This document shows, in pieces, positions 1 to 5,108 of a DNA stretch of 6,731 nucleotides. The DNA is from Planctomycetales bacterium (lineage in GTDB: Bacteria; Planctomycetota; Planctomycetia; Isosphaerales; Isosphaeraceae). Made by a program: the position numbers and the translations under genes. Below the pieces are notes generated by a model. That model was not told the origin of the DNA and searched no databases. It saw only the letters and a program-made list of their open reading frames with translations. The stretch lies in the NCBI GenBank assembly GCA_027435495.1, contig DAHZZC010000633.1, forward strand, positions 1 through 6,731, written 5' to 3'. Numbering within the stretch: the first letter of the stretch is position 1; the number at the start of each line of letters is the position of its first letter.

Positions 1-150
1 GGCGGGCGTCGCGGCGGCGGCACCGAAGAATTTGTCCTTGATCGTCGCGTTCAATTTTCCCTCGGTCGCGTCCTCCTGGGTCTTCTCCAGCGCGGCGAGC
101 AGTCGGCCGAGCTGGTACGACTCGTCGGGACGTTCTTTGTCGAGTGCCAC
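1..150 (-). CDS. cas11c: Putative internal start of Cas11c small subunit within cas8c (partial)
   Basis: Type I-C systems are known to make their small subunit Cas11c by a second translation start inside the 3' part of cas8c, in the same frame. Here codon 463 of cas8c is GTG (150-148). It is preceded by AAGGGG at 162-157, a good ribosome binding sequence 6 bases away. The peptide from this point reads VALDKERPDESYQLGRLL, which is where the C-terminal helical domain begins in the family. A second GTG at codon 461 (156-154) touches the binding sequence directly and is less likely. Only 50 residues are inside the window; roughly 110-130 would be expected in total. The start is inferred from position and ribosome binding site only. 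Confidence 0.5.
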   Translation of the reverse strand, partial: MALDKERPDESYQLGRLLAALEKTQEDATEGKLNATIKDKFFGAAAATPA

Positions 151-1536
151 GGGCACCCCCTTTCGTCGATTGCGGATGAGATAGGCTTTCAGGACGGCCG
201 CCCGGCGATGGTTCATCTCACCGTCGATGCGGACCCGACGAACGATCGCGATGAAAAGGGCCTGCGGGTAGGGCAAACCGGCGAGCACGGCCCTGGCGAC
301 CTCACCGGCAAGCTGGGGAGCGATCTCCTTCGGTTCCCGGGCCGTCTCCCGGATCAGGCGGCGGATGGCGAGCGGCGGATCGTCGGGCCGGGCCCCGACC
401 ATCTCCAACTGATCGACGTGATCGACCAGGTGTTTGGCGAAATCGGCCACCGTCCCCGTGAGCCAGAAGCGCACATTCAGCCGGGCCGCGTTCGGCGAGA
501 GGCCGAGCACGTAGAACGGAGCGTCCGGATCCCGGATCTGGTCCGCGAGCCGTCCTTGCCGGGCGGCCTCCAGGAACGACCGGACGCGATCCAACGTCGG
601 GGCGCTCTCCGCCGATTCCCGGACGGAAGCGTCCTCGCCGAAGATCTCCTGGAACGCCTCCTCGGCATCCGCCGCGCTGGCGCGATCCGACCAGAAGACG
701 ACGGTGGCGTCGCCGATCGGGATCCGCCGGGCGCGGTCGGCGAGCAGGCGGTTCAGGGCGGTGCCGTAGCGGAAGGCGTCGCGCGTGCCGACCGGCGCGT
801 TGTAGCTCTGCGACTTGCCGTAGCTCTCGAATGCGTTCAGGTTGAACGAGACCAGCGCGGCACCGGAGGTATTGGCCCCGATCACGCCGCCGAATTGCGG
901 GTGGAGTCGCGCCAGCTCGCCTTCGGCTCCATCGACCAGCGAGACGCCGATCACGGGCGGCTCGGACTCCTTCGCAGAGACGCGCCTCGACCACGCCGAT
1001 TTGACGGCCTCACTCTGATGGACATAGCCCGTCCGGGAGCGGAGCCTGAAGACCAGGTTGGAGCCGGCGGCTTCCTTCCAGTCCGGAAGCTCCTCGGCCC
1101 GGTCCGGCTCCCAGCGCTCCAGGAACCGGCAGAGGGCCTGAAATCCCTCGTCGTCCGCCAGTTCGTCGCGGAACGTCAAATGAAGATCGCGGAAGGCGGC
1201 GAACATCTCGGCCGCGCGTTTGGGATTGTTCTTGTTGTCGCGCCCGATCGCGTAGCCGGTGTTATCCCAGCAGAAGAACGGCTTCATGCCGGAGCCGGCT
1301 CGGCCGCCGCTGTCGGGGACGAGCATCGTTTTGGGGATCGGCTTCCCCTTGTCGGTGCGGTCGCGGATGTCCTGGAACTCGAACAGATTCCCATCAGGCT
1401 CCAGGACCAGGCAAAAGTGGATTTTCTCTTCCGAGAAGCCGAAATCGGCCACTGGCACTTGCTGATCGAGGTCGTCGGCGAGTCGGTGGTAGTATCCGAT
1501 CAGCGCGGGCAGGAGTCCGCTGGTGGGCTGGGTCAT
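1..1536 (-). CDS. cas8c: Cas8c (Csd1), large subunit of type I-C Cascade, 3' end beyond window
   Basis: This is the large subunit of the type I-C effector (Cascade), which in this family recognises the PAM and helps open target DNA. Translating the minus strand from 1536 gives 512 residues with no stop up to the window edge; the C-terminus is missing (family members usually have about 570-620 residues). Family-like segments include LLPALIGYYHRLADD at 7-21, SFNLNAFESYGKSQSYNAPV with RDAFRYGTALNRLL at about 230-265, a FYVLGLSPNAARLNVRFW block at about 341-358, and RAAVLKAYLIRN followed by SYQLGRLLAALEKTQEDA at about 445-490. The ATG shares ATGA with the cas5c stop, indicating translational coupling. 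A perfect AGGAGGT lies 6 bases upstream (1549-1543), which fixes the start. The gene should be co-transcribed with cas5c and with cas7, expected beyond position 1. The identification comes from recognised sequence pattern, not a database search. Confidence 0.95.
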   Translation of the reverse strand, partial: MTQPTSGLLPALIGYYHRLADDLDQQVPVADFGFSEEKIHFCLVLEPDGNLFEFQDIRDRTDKGKPIPKTMLVPDSGGRAGSGMKPFFCWDNTGYAIGRDNKNNPKRAAEMFAAFRDLHLTFRDELADDEGFQALCRFLERWEPDRAEELPDWKEAAGSNLVFRLRSRTGYVHQSEAVKSAWSRRVSAKESEPPVIGVSLVDGAEGELARLHPQFGGVIGANTSGAALVSFNLNAFESYGKSQSYNAPVGTRDAFRYGTALNRLLADRARRIPIGDATVVFWSDRASAADAEEAFQEIFGEDASVRESAESAPTLDRVRSFLEAARQGRLADQIRDPDAPFYVLGLSPNAARLNVRFWLTGTVADFAKHLVDHVDQLEMVGARPDDPPLAIRRLIRETAREPKEIAPQLAGEVARAVLAGLPYPQALFIAIVRRVRIDGEMNHRRAAVLKAYLIRNRRKGVPVALDKERPDESYQLGRLLAALEKTQEDATEGKLNATIKDKFFGAAAATPA

Positions 1537-2189
1537 CGTCGCACCTCCTGGCTCGACAGGGCCGGCACGTCCATCTCGCCGTCGCGCAGGATCGCGCGGA
1601 AGAATCGGGGCGTCATGCCGTCGTCGAAGTCGATCTCGTGGAGCATGTAGCCCAGGTCGCGCTCGCCCTGGAATTCTTGAGGCACATCGGGGAGGGGCTG
1701 GCCGTCGTCGATGAGGGCGAAATCGGCGGGGAACTCGCGACAGCCAAGATACGGGCGCTGGAAACACCGGCCGTCTCGGGCTCGCCGCTTGAACTGGTCA
1801 ATGTGCTTGCCGGCGTTGTTCTCGCCGCCGAGGATCTCGAAGCGGGCCTCGATCACGTAGGCGACGTCGCGAAGGATCGTCGCGGCCCGCTGCTGGCGGT
1901 CGTCCTCGACGTATATCCCCAGGACGCCCCGGCCCTTCTTCATCGCGGTTGAAACCGTGCCCGCGGGGATCTTGCTCGACACCTCATTGCGCCGGATTGA
2001 GGTGAATCGGATTGGTCGCAAAACGCGGATGCGCGTGACCTCCCATCGAATCTCCGGCTTCCAGTAGATCGCCTCGACAATCCCCCGCGCCGCTGAAGGC
2101 GTGATCACGTCGTACGAGACGCGCTCGACCTTCATCTCGGGGCGCGTGAAGCAGGCGAAATCGCCCCAGACCTGCAACTGTATGCTCAT
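1533..2189 (-). CDS. cas5c: Cas5c (Cas5d), pre-crRNA processing endonuclease and Cascade subunit
   Basis: Type I-C lacks Cas6, and Cas5c both cuts the pre-crRNA at the base of the repeat hairpin and holds the 5' handle in Cascade. The 218-residue product starts MSIQLQVWGDFACFTRPEMK, a standard RAMP-fold opening for the family. It contains TPSAARGIVEAIYWKP at 30-45 and NNAGKHIDQFKRRARDGRCF at 124-143, followed by PYLGCREFPA at 146-155. Y42 in the IYW motif and K128-H129 in the GKH motif align with the Tyr, Lys and His catalytic residues described for Bacillus halodurans Cas5d, so the enzyme looks active. The frame is open upstream to an ATG at 2255, but those 22 extra residues are not family-like, so the start at 2189 is preferred. 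The GGGAGGG at 2208-2202 lies 12 bases from that ATG, slightly far. The stop overlaps the cas8c start (ATGA). Confidence 0.94.
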   Translation of the reverse strand: MSIQLQVWGDFACFTRPEMKVERVSYDVITPSAARGIVEAIYWKPEIRWEVTRIRVLRPIRFTSIRRNEVSSKIPAGTVSTAMKKGRGVLGIYVEDDRQQRAATILRDVAYVIEARFEILGGENNAGKHIDQFKRRARDGRCFQRPYLGCREFPADFALIDDGQPLPDVPQEFQGERDLGYMLHEIDFDDGMTPRFFRAILRDGEMDVPALSSQEVRR

Positions 2190-2243
2190 CGATCTTGCCA
2201 ACCCTCCCGTCCTGTTCGCCCACAACTTGAGGCATGCCCGGTG

Positions 2244-2278
2244 GGCTGAATCCACACGACCATCGTTGAGAAGCGTGT
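2244..2278 (-). repeat. Degenerate CRISPR repeat-like sequence upstream of cas5c
   Basis: On the minus strand the 9-mer GTGTGGATT (2257-2249) is identical to the core of the solitary repeat at 2686-2716. With the preceding ATGG and following bases, 15 of 20 positions align with the 3' part of that repeat. ACACG (2278-2274) can pair with CGTGT (2258-2254), putting a stem just before the handle-like part, as in a real repeat, but with a longer loop. The 5' half otherwise differs, and the bases that follow give no convincing target in the window. It may be a decayed repeat or a chance match. Confidence 0.3.
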
Positions 2279-2288
2279 ACTTTTACAC
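2275..2288. repeat. Short perfect inverted repeat, possible operator or hairpin
   Basis: GTGTA at 2275-2279 and TACAC at 2284-2288 form a perfect 5-bp inverted repeat around a 4-base CTTT loop, about 90 bases upstream of the cas5c start. The size suits a small operator or an RNA hairpin in the cas leader. No regulator can be named, and such a short palindrome could arise by chance. Confidence 0.3.
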
Positions 2289-2289
2289 C

Positions 2290-2331
2290 AGCCCAGAGAT
2301 AGTGTCCATGCGTCACCAACGCCCCTGGGCT
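2290..2331. repeat. Nested inverted repeat in the cas5c leader
   Basis: AGCCCAG (2290-2296) and CTGGGCT (2325-2331) are perfect 7-base complements. Between them GCGT (2310-2313) and ACGC (2319-2322) form a second small stem. On the plus strand the outer arm is followed by ATATTTTTC, which resembles a weak terminator tail. On the minus strand the structure would lie in a leader RNA before cas5c. The function is unknown. Confidence 0.3.
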
Positions 2332-2350
2332 ATATTTTTCCGGATGCCGC

Positions 2351-2680
2351 TCATGCGAGCATAGAACGACGCCGGAGGCGAGCGTGACCACGGCCACGCT
2401 TTCGCGCACTCAGCAGACTCCACCAGACCTCGTGGCGGTCCAGGCTCTTCCCGGCGAGATCCTGGAACCGTTCGTAGATCGGCTCAAAATCATCGGTGTA
2501 GGGGAGCCGATCGAGAGGGACCTCGATCTCCGCGAGGAGTTGGGTTGCGATCTCAAGATACCGGGCGACCATTTTTTGCATCCTGTTCCACAGATCGGAA
2601 GAACTGGCTTGCCATCGCCTTCTATACTTGCGCTTGAGGAGTTCCGTGACAAGCGGCTCGACCGCTTTTTTCGGAAACAC
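2351..2680 (-). CDS. Small basic protein of unknown function between cas3 and cas5c
   Basis: I do not recognise this protein. The frame gives up to 109 residues from a GTG at 2680, with an in-frame TGA only three codons upstream. It is soluble, without signal peptide or membrane segment, and basic at both ends (KRKYRRR at 16-22, RKRGRGHARLRRR at 93-105). The middle looks helical (residues 33-55), followed by DDFEPIYERFQDLAGKSLDRHEVWW at about 63-87, written here in its reading order. Third codon positions are rich in G and C from about residue 37, which supports real coding. The GTG has no good ribosome binding site. ATG codons at residues 34 (2581) and 37 (2572) are alternatives; AGGA lies 8 bases before the second, giving a 73-residue product. 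The self-guide target (2597-2578) covers this 5' part, so the gene is a candidate for Cascade repression and could be a toxin. That role is inferred from context only. Confidence 0.5.
   Translation of the reverse strand: MFPKKAVEPLVTELLKRKYRRRWQASSSDLWNRMQKMVARYLEIATQLLAEIEVPLDRLPYTDDFEPIYERFQDLAGKSLDRHEVWWSLLSARKRGRGHARLRRRSMLA
2563..2600 (-). promoter_or_regulatory. Protospacer-like target of the adjacent crRNA-like guide, with TTC PAM
   Basis: On the minus strand TTC (2600-2598) is the type I-C PAM, and the following bases from 2597 match the guide that begins at 2717 on the plus strand. Eighteen of the first 20 positions agree. The mismatches are at position 6 (T2592 against A2722) and position 17 (A2581 against G2733, which would be a G-T wobble with the target strand). 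From position 21 the match breaks down. Type I effectors ignore every sixth guide base, so position 6 costs nothing. A target paired only in the PAM-proximal part fits binding without Cas3 destruction. The site lies in the 5' part of the small minus-strand gene and overlaps its alternative ATG codons. Confidence 0.85.
2621..2628. promoter_or_regulatory. -10-like hexamers on both strands beside the target
   Basis: The octamer TCTATACT contains TATACT on the plus strand (2623-2628) and TATAGA on the minus strand (2626-2621), both close to the -10 consensus TATAAT. A plus-strand start near 2635 would place the Cascade target directly upstream of the -35 zone. A minus-strand start near 2614 would place it about 18-50 bases downstream. 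Neither has a clear -35 element at 16-18 bases; TTGTCA (2652-2647, minus) is 20 bases away. Start sites cannot be decided from sequence. Confidence 0.3.
2651..2671 (+). terminator. Intrinsic terminator-like hairpin just upstream of the solitary repeat
   Basis: AAGCGG (2651-2656), a 5-base loop CTCGA, and CCGCTT (2662-2667) form a 6-bp stem that runs into four more T residues (2668-2671). This looks like a short Rho-independent terminator for plus-strand transcription. It would end a small RNA of about 35-40 bases if transcription starts near 2635, or attenuate transcription entering the repeat. On the minus strand the same bases are codons of the small ORF, so the structure may be incidental. 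Confidence 0.35.
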
Positions 2681-2685
2681 CTTGC

Positions 2686-2716
2686 GTCACTTCCGCATGG
2701 GAGTGTGGATTGAAAC
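2686..2716 (+). CRISPR. Solitary type I-C CRISPR repeat between cas3 and cas5c
   Basis: This 31-base element begins GTC and ends GTGGATTGAAAC, the hallmark 3' end of type I-C repeats. CACTTCC (2688-2694) pairs with GGGAGTG (2699-2705) over 7 bp with one G-T wobble, around a 4-base loop GCAT. The stem leaves exactly 11 bases, TGGATTGAAAC (2706-2716), matching the 11-nucleotide 5' handle produced by Cas5c in type I-C. Typical repeats of the subtype are 32 bases, so this copy is about one base shorter. No second copy occurs 34-36 bases downstream, so it is not an ordinary array. Its sense strand is opposite to the cas genes. Confidence 0.9.
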
Positions 2717-2751
2717 CGATCAGTGGAACAGGGTGCCATGGAGAAGACCCG
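2686..2751 (+). ncRNA. Putative crRNA-like regulatory RNA (CreA/CreR-type) with self-targeting guide
   Basis: The repeat at 2686-2716 followed by about 35 bases (2717-2751) forms a minimal crRNA. After Cas5c cleavage the guide would start with CGATCAGTGGAACAGGGTGC. Its first 20 bases match the minus-strand site at 2597-2578, next to a TTC PAM, at 18 positions. CreA antitoxins and Cas-autoregulating crRNA-like RNAs are known to work this way: partial pairing directs Cascade to repress a nearby promoter without cleavage. No second repeat follows; instead a GC-rich hairpin begins at 2748, which could define the 3' end. The promoter is not identified. The coincidence of repeat end, guide start and PAM makes chance similarity unlikely, but transcription is untested. 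Confidence 0.75.
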
Positions 2752-2778
2752 GCAGCGGGCCGCGAGTCGGCTGCCGGG
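2748..2778. terminator. GC-rich hairpin between the guide and the cas3 3' end
   Basis: CCCGGCAGC (2748-2756) and GCTGCCGGG (2770-2778) form a perfect 9-bp stem with a 13-base loop, 11 bases past the cas3 stop. Read on the minus strand the stem is followed by TCTTCTCC, which is only moderately T-rich. Read on the plus strand there is no T run. It could slow or end cas3 transcription, define the 3' end of the crRNA-like RNA, or both. If it terminates cas3, cas5c and cas8c need their own promoter in the gap. Confidence 0.4.
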
Positions 2779-2789
2779 CTCTCCCAGGC

Positions 2790-5057
2790 TCAGACGACGA
2801 GCCTATCGGGATCGAGACCGGGGAGATCGAATATCAGGCCGACCCTGTCTTGATAGGCATCAAGCCTGGCGAGATAGAATCGTCCGTGGCGTTCCAGCAG
2901 GTTGCTGTTCTGGTGCAGCTTGATGAGGCCCTGCTCGTAGACGCCGACGACGAAGCGCTGGGCCCGGCGGTCGAAGTCGCGGAGTTGCCAGGGCTCGACG
3001 GAATCGGGGAAGCTTTCCAGCTCCTCGATGAGATCCCGGCCGCGACCGTAAGGGACGAGCAGTCGGACCTGGGCGTCGTCGATCAGGCGATACGCCGCGG
3101 CGGCCCGGCGGAAGCTGGCGTGCAGGAGGTGTTTTCGATCGGCACAGAAGGCATCCATGACGCTCTCGCCACCGACGCCGCGATCCCAGCCGCGTCCGCC
3201 ATCGCCGCCCTGCTGCCAGTAGTGGAGGCGGAAAAAGTCCTCAACGGCGCGGGGCGAGAGCAGGTCGTTGTGATTTCCGGCGATCTCGCGGAAGTGGCTG
3301 GCGGCCTGGGTGATCGAGGGGACGGTCGGATACGCCTTCGCGTCGTAGTCGAAGACGATCACGCGGCCGAGCCGGGGCTGGCCATCCTCCGACAGCAGGC
3401 CCCCCTCGCGATTGCAACGGCCCGCCGCCTGGGTGATCGAATCGAGCCCCGCGGACGCCCGATAGACGGCCGGGAAGTCGACGTCCACGCCAGCCTCGAT
3501 GACTTGTGTTGATATTACGACGCATTGCTCATGATTTTTGAGGCGGCGACGGATCTCGGCGACGACCTCCGATCGGTGCTCGGCGCACATCGAGGCGCTC
3601 AGGTGCAGCGCCTTGCGATCGTCCAGCTCCGCGAACAGTTCCGCGGCGTGTCGACGTGAGTTGACGACGCAGAGGACCTGTCCCTCTTCCCGGAGAGAAC
3701 GGACGAGGTCCGAGTTCTCGATCCGGCCCCGGCGCTCGACCTGGACGCGACGGAGGGAATCGTGGAGCGCCGAGGGATCGTCGACGATCGGCCGGATGTT
3801 TTCCAGGCCGATCGAGAACTCCAGACGCTTTTCCAGGGCGGGCTGAGTCGCCGTGCAGAGGACGACCGTCGATCCGTGATTCCGCACCAGTTCCTCGAGC
3901 GCGGCCAGGGTGGGAGCCAGCAGGCGAGGGGGCAACGTTTGCACCTCGTCGAGGATGATGACGCTCCTCGCAAGGCGGTGCAGCTTCCGACACCGCGACG
4001 GCTTGTAGGCAAAGAGCGACTCGAAGAGTTGCACGTTGGTCGTGACGATGAGGGGTGCGTCGAAGTTCTCGGCGGCCAGCCGCAGCCGGACGGATTGACG
4101 GGCGGGATCGTCGGCGTCCAGATTGCCGTGGTGTTCGAGCACGTGTTCACTCAGGTCGCCGAGCGCCTCGCGGAAGACGTCGGCGGTCTGCTCGATGATG
4201 CTGGTGAAGGGGATCGCGTAGACGACGCGACGAAGGTCGTGCCGGGCGGCGTGCGCCAGGCCGAACGCCAGCGACGAGAGAGTTTTTCCGCCGCCGGTGG
4301 GAACGTGGAGCGAGAAGAAGCCCGGCGCCTGGTCGGCCCGCTCCCGGCAGGACGCCAGGACCTCCGCGCGGCGCCGGTTCACGGGAGTCTGGGGGATGTC
4401 TTTCTGCTTCCTTGCCAGGAAATCGTCGAGCCGTTCGAGCATTGAGGCACAGGAGGGAGAGTCCATCGGCCGGTGGCTTGAGCGGCCGGGATCCATGAAC
4501 CGCTCGGTGTCGAGGAAGTCGGCATCGACGAGGCAGGAGAAGAGCATCCGTGTGGAGAAGGCCAGCGTGAAGCCGCGGCGTCGATCGGATTTGTCGGGGC
4601 AATCGAGCCGAGGTAAACGGGGCAGGGGATGCTCCCGGATATCGGCCGGCGCGGCGTCGATCGACGGGACCACTTTTTCCAGGCGGGCCGAGAGGCTGGA
4701 AGCCTCGCCGACGTGGTCGGGCAGGCCGGCGTGGTGGCCCGCGATCACGTAGGCGAGGAGCCTCGCCTTGAGTCGGTCGGCATGCTGGGCGCCAGCGGTG
4801 GAATGGTCGACGCGGCCGGTCATCTCCGACGAGTGGACCGCGTTCTCATCGCCGCCGTTCCGGCGCAGGTAGTTCTGGAAATCGTCGCTGTACTTGCCCA
4901 GGTCGTGCCAGAGACCGGCCAGGTAGCCCCACTCGCCGGCCTCGAAGTCCGATGCAAATTCCCTGGCAAGCTCGGCCGTCTGCTGGAGATGATCGCGGAG
5001 CGAATGCCACTCCGTTTGAGGTCGTCCGGAGAGGCTGTGTGCATAGGGAGCGGTCAT
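2790..5057 (-). CDS. cas3: Cas3, HD nuclease-helicase of the type I-C CRISPR-Cas system
   Basis: Cas3 is recruited by target-bound Cascade, nicks the displaced strand and unwinds and degrades DNA from 3' to 5'. At 755 residues it is full length. The N-terminal HD domain shows EWHSLRDHL at 16-24, HDLGK with H51-D52, H85 in the DHST segment, AGHHAGLPD at 106-114 and LVDADFLDTE at 176-185. The helicase follows: Walker A VPTGGGKT at 252-259, DEVQ at 370-373, TAT at 402-404, STQVIEAGVDVDF at 516-528 and QAAGRCNREG at 543-552. All key residues are present, so the enzyme looks active. The start gives the family-typical MTAPYAHSLSGRP opening. The nearest purine-rich stretch (AAGAGGA, 5078-5072) is 14 bases away, so the ribosome binding site is weak. 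The gene begins 51 bases after the phosphoesterase gene. It is separated from cas5c by 600 bases, where type I-C operons are usually compact. Confidence 0.96.
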   Translation of the reverse strand: MTAPYAHSLSGRPQTEWHSLRDHLQQTAELAREFASDFEAGEWGYLAGLWHDLGKYSDDFQNYLRRNGGDENAVHSSEMTGRVDHSTAGAQHADRLKARLLAYVIAGHHAGLPDHVGEASSLSARLEKVVPSIDAAPADIREHPLPRLPRLDCPDKSDRRRGFTLAFSTRMLFSCLVDADFLDTERFMDPGRSSHRPMDSPSCASMLERLDDFLARKQKDIPQTPVNRRRAEVLASCRERADQAPGFFSLHVPTGGGKTLSSLAFGLAHAARHDLRRVVYAIPFTSIIEQTADVFREALGDLSEHVLEHHGNLDADDPARQSVRLRLAAENFDAPLIVTTNVQLFESLFAYKPSRCRKLHRLARSVIILDEVQTLPPRLLAPTLAALEELVRNHGSTVVLCTATQPALEKRLEFSIGLENIRPIVDDPSALHDSLRRVQVERRGRIENSDLVRSLREEGQVLCVVNSRRHAAELFAELDDRKALHLSASMCAEHRSEVVAEIRRRLKNHEQCVVISTQVIEAGVDVDFPAVYRASAGLDSITQAAGRCNREGGLLSEDGQPRLGRVIVFDYDAKAYPTVPSITQAASHFREIAGNHNDLLSPRAVEDFFRLHYWQQGGDGGRGWDRGVGGESVMDAFCADRKHLLHASFRRAAAAYRLIDDAQVRLLVPYGRGRDLIEELESFPDSVEPWQLRDFDRRAQRFVVGVYEQGLIKLHQNSNLLERHGRFYLARLDAYQDRVGLIFDLPGLDPDRLVV

Positions 5058-5108
5058 GATCGTCGCCCAGATCCTCTTGAATGACGACGGACGACCACGC
5101 CTGATTTC

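Larger units (their letters stand above)
2190..2350 (-). promoter_or_regulatory. Leader region upstream of cas5c
   Basis: This stretch between the small ORF and cas5c holds no convincing gene. It is more AT-rich than its surroundings in places, for example AAAAATATAG at 2339-2330 and GTGTAAAAGTACAC at 2288-2275 on the minus strand. It contains two inverted repeats and a partial copy of the CRISPR repeat, listed separately. It may hold a cas5c promoter or an RNA leader structure, but I cannot identify a well-spaced -35/-10 pair. Confidence 0.35.

Noticed and set aside
302..994. 230-codon minus-strand frame within cas8c
   Set aside because: It is out of frame with cas8c and its product is an Arg/Gly/Pro-rich, low-complexity shadow typical of GC-rich DNA.
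208..1650. 480-codon open frame on the plus strand
   Set aside because: It lies antisense to cas8c and cas5c, whose minus-strand products are clearly recognised. Long antisense frames are common in GC-rich genes, and this product shows no domain.
2206..2217. Second match to the guide, GAACAGGA on the minus strand just before cas5c
   Set aside because: Only guide positions 10-16 agree. The seed does not match and there is no TTC at the required place.
2190..2255. Upstream start for cas5c (22 extra residues from ATG 2255)
   Set aside because: The added residues do not resemble Cas5c, and family proteins begin at the MSIQLQVWGDF segment. The extension would also run through the repeat-like sequence.
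1984..2409. 141-codon minus-strand frame between the small ORF and cas5c
   Set aside because: About half overlaps cas5c in another frame, giving a His/Arg/Gly-rich product. No separate evidence supports it.
2752..2789. A second CRISPR repeat after the guide
   Set aside because: No repeat-like bases occur 34-36 bases after the first repeat. Only a GC-rich hairpin unrelated to the repeat stem is there.
3079..3086. CGATCAG seed-length match to the guide within cas3
   Set aside because: Only seven bases match, with no TTC PAM. Matches this short are expected by chance.
2628..3512. 294-codon plus-strand frame across the repeat and cas3 3' end
   Set aside because: Most of it is antisense to cas3 and it has no recognisable domain. 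Its beginning overlaps the repeat-guide element.
3762..4445. 227-codon plus-strand frame
   Set aside because: It is antisense to the conserved helicase core of cas3 and is a shadow.
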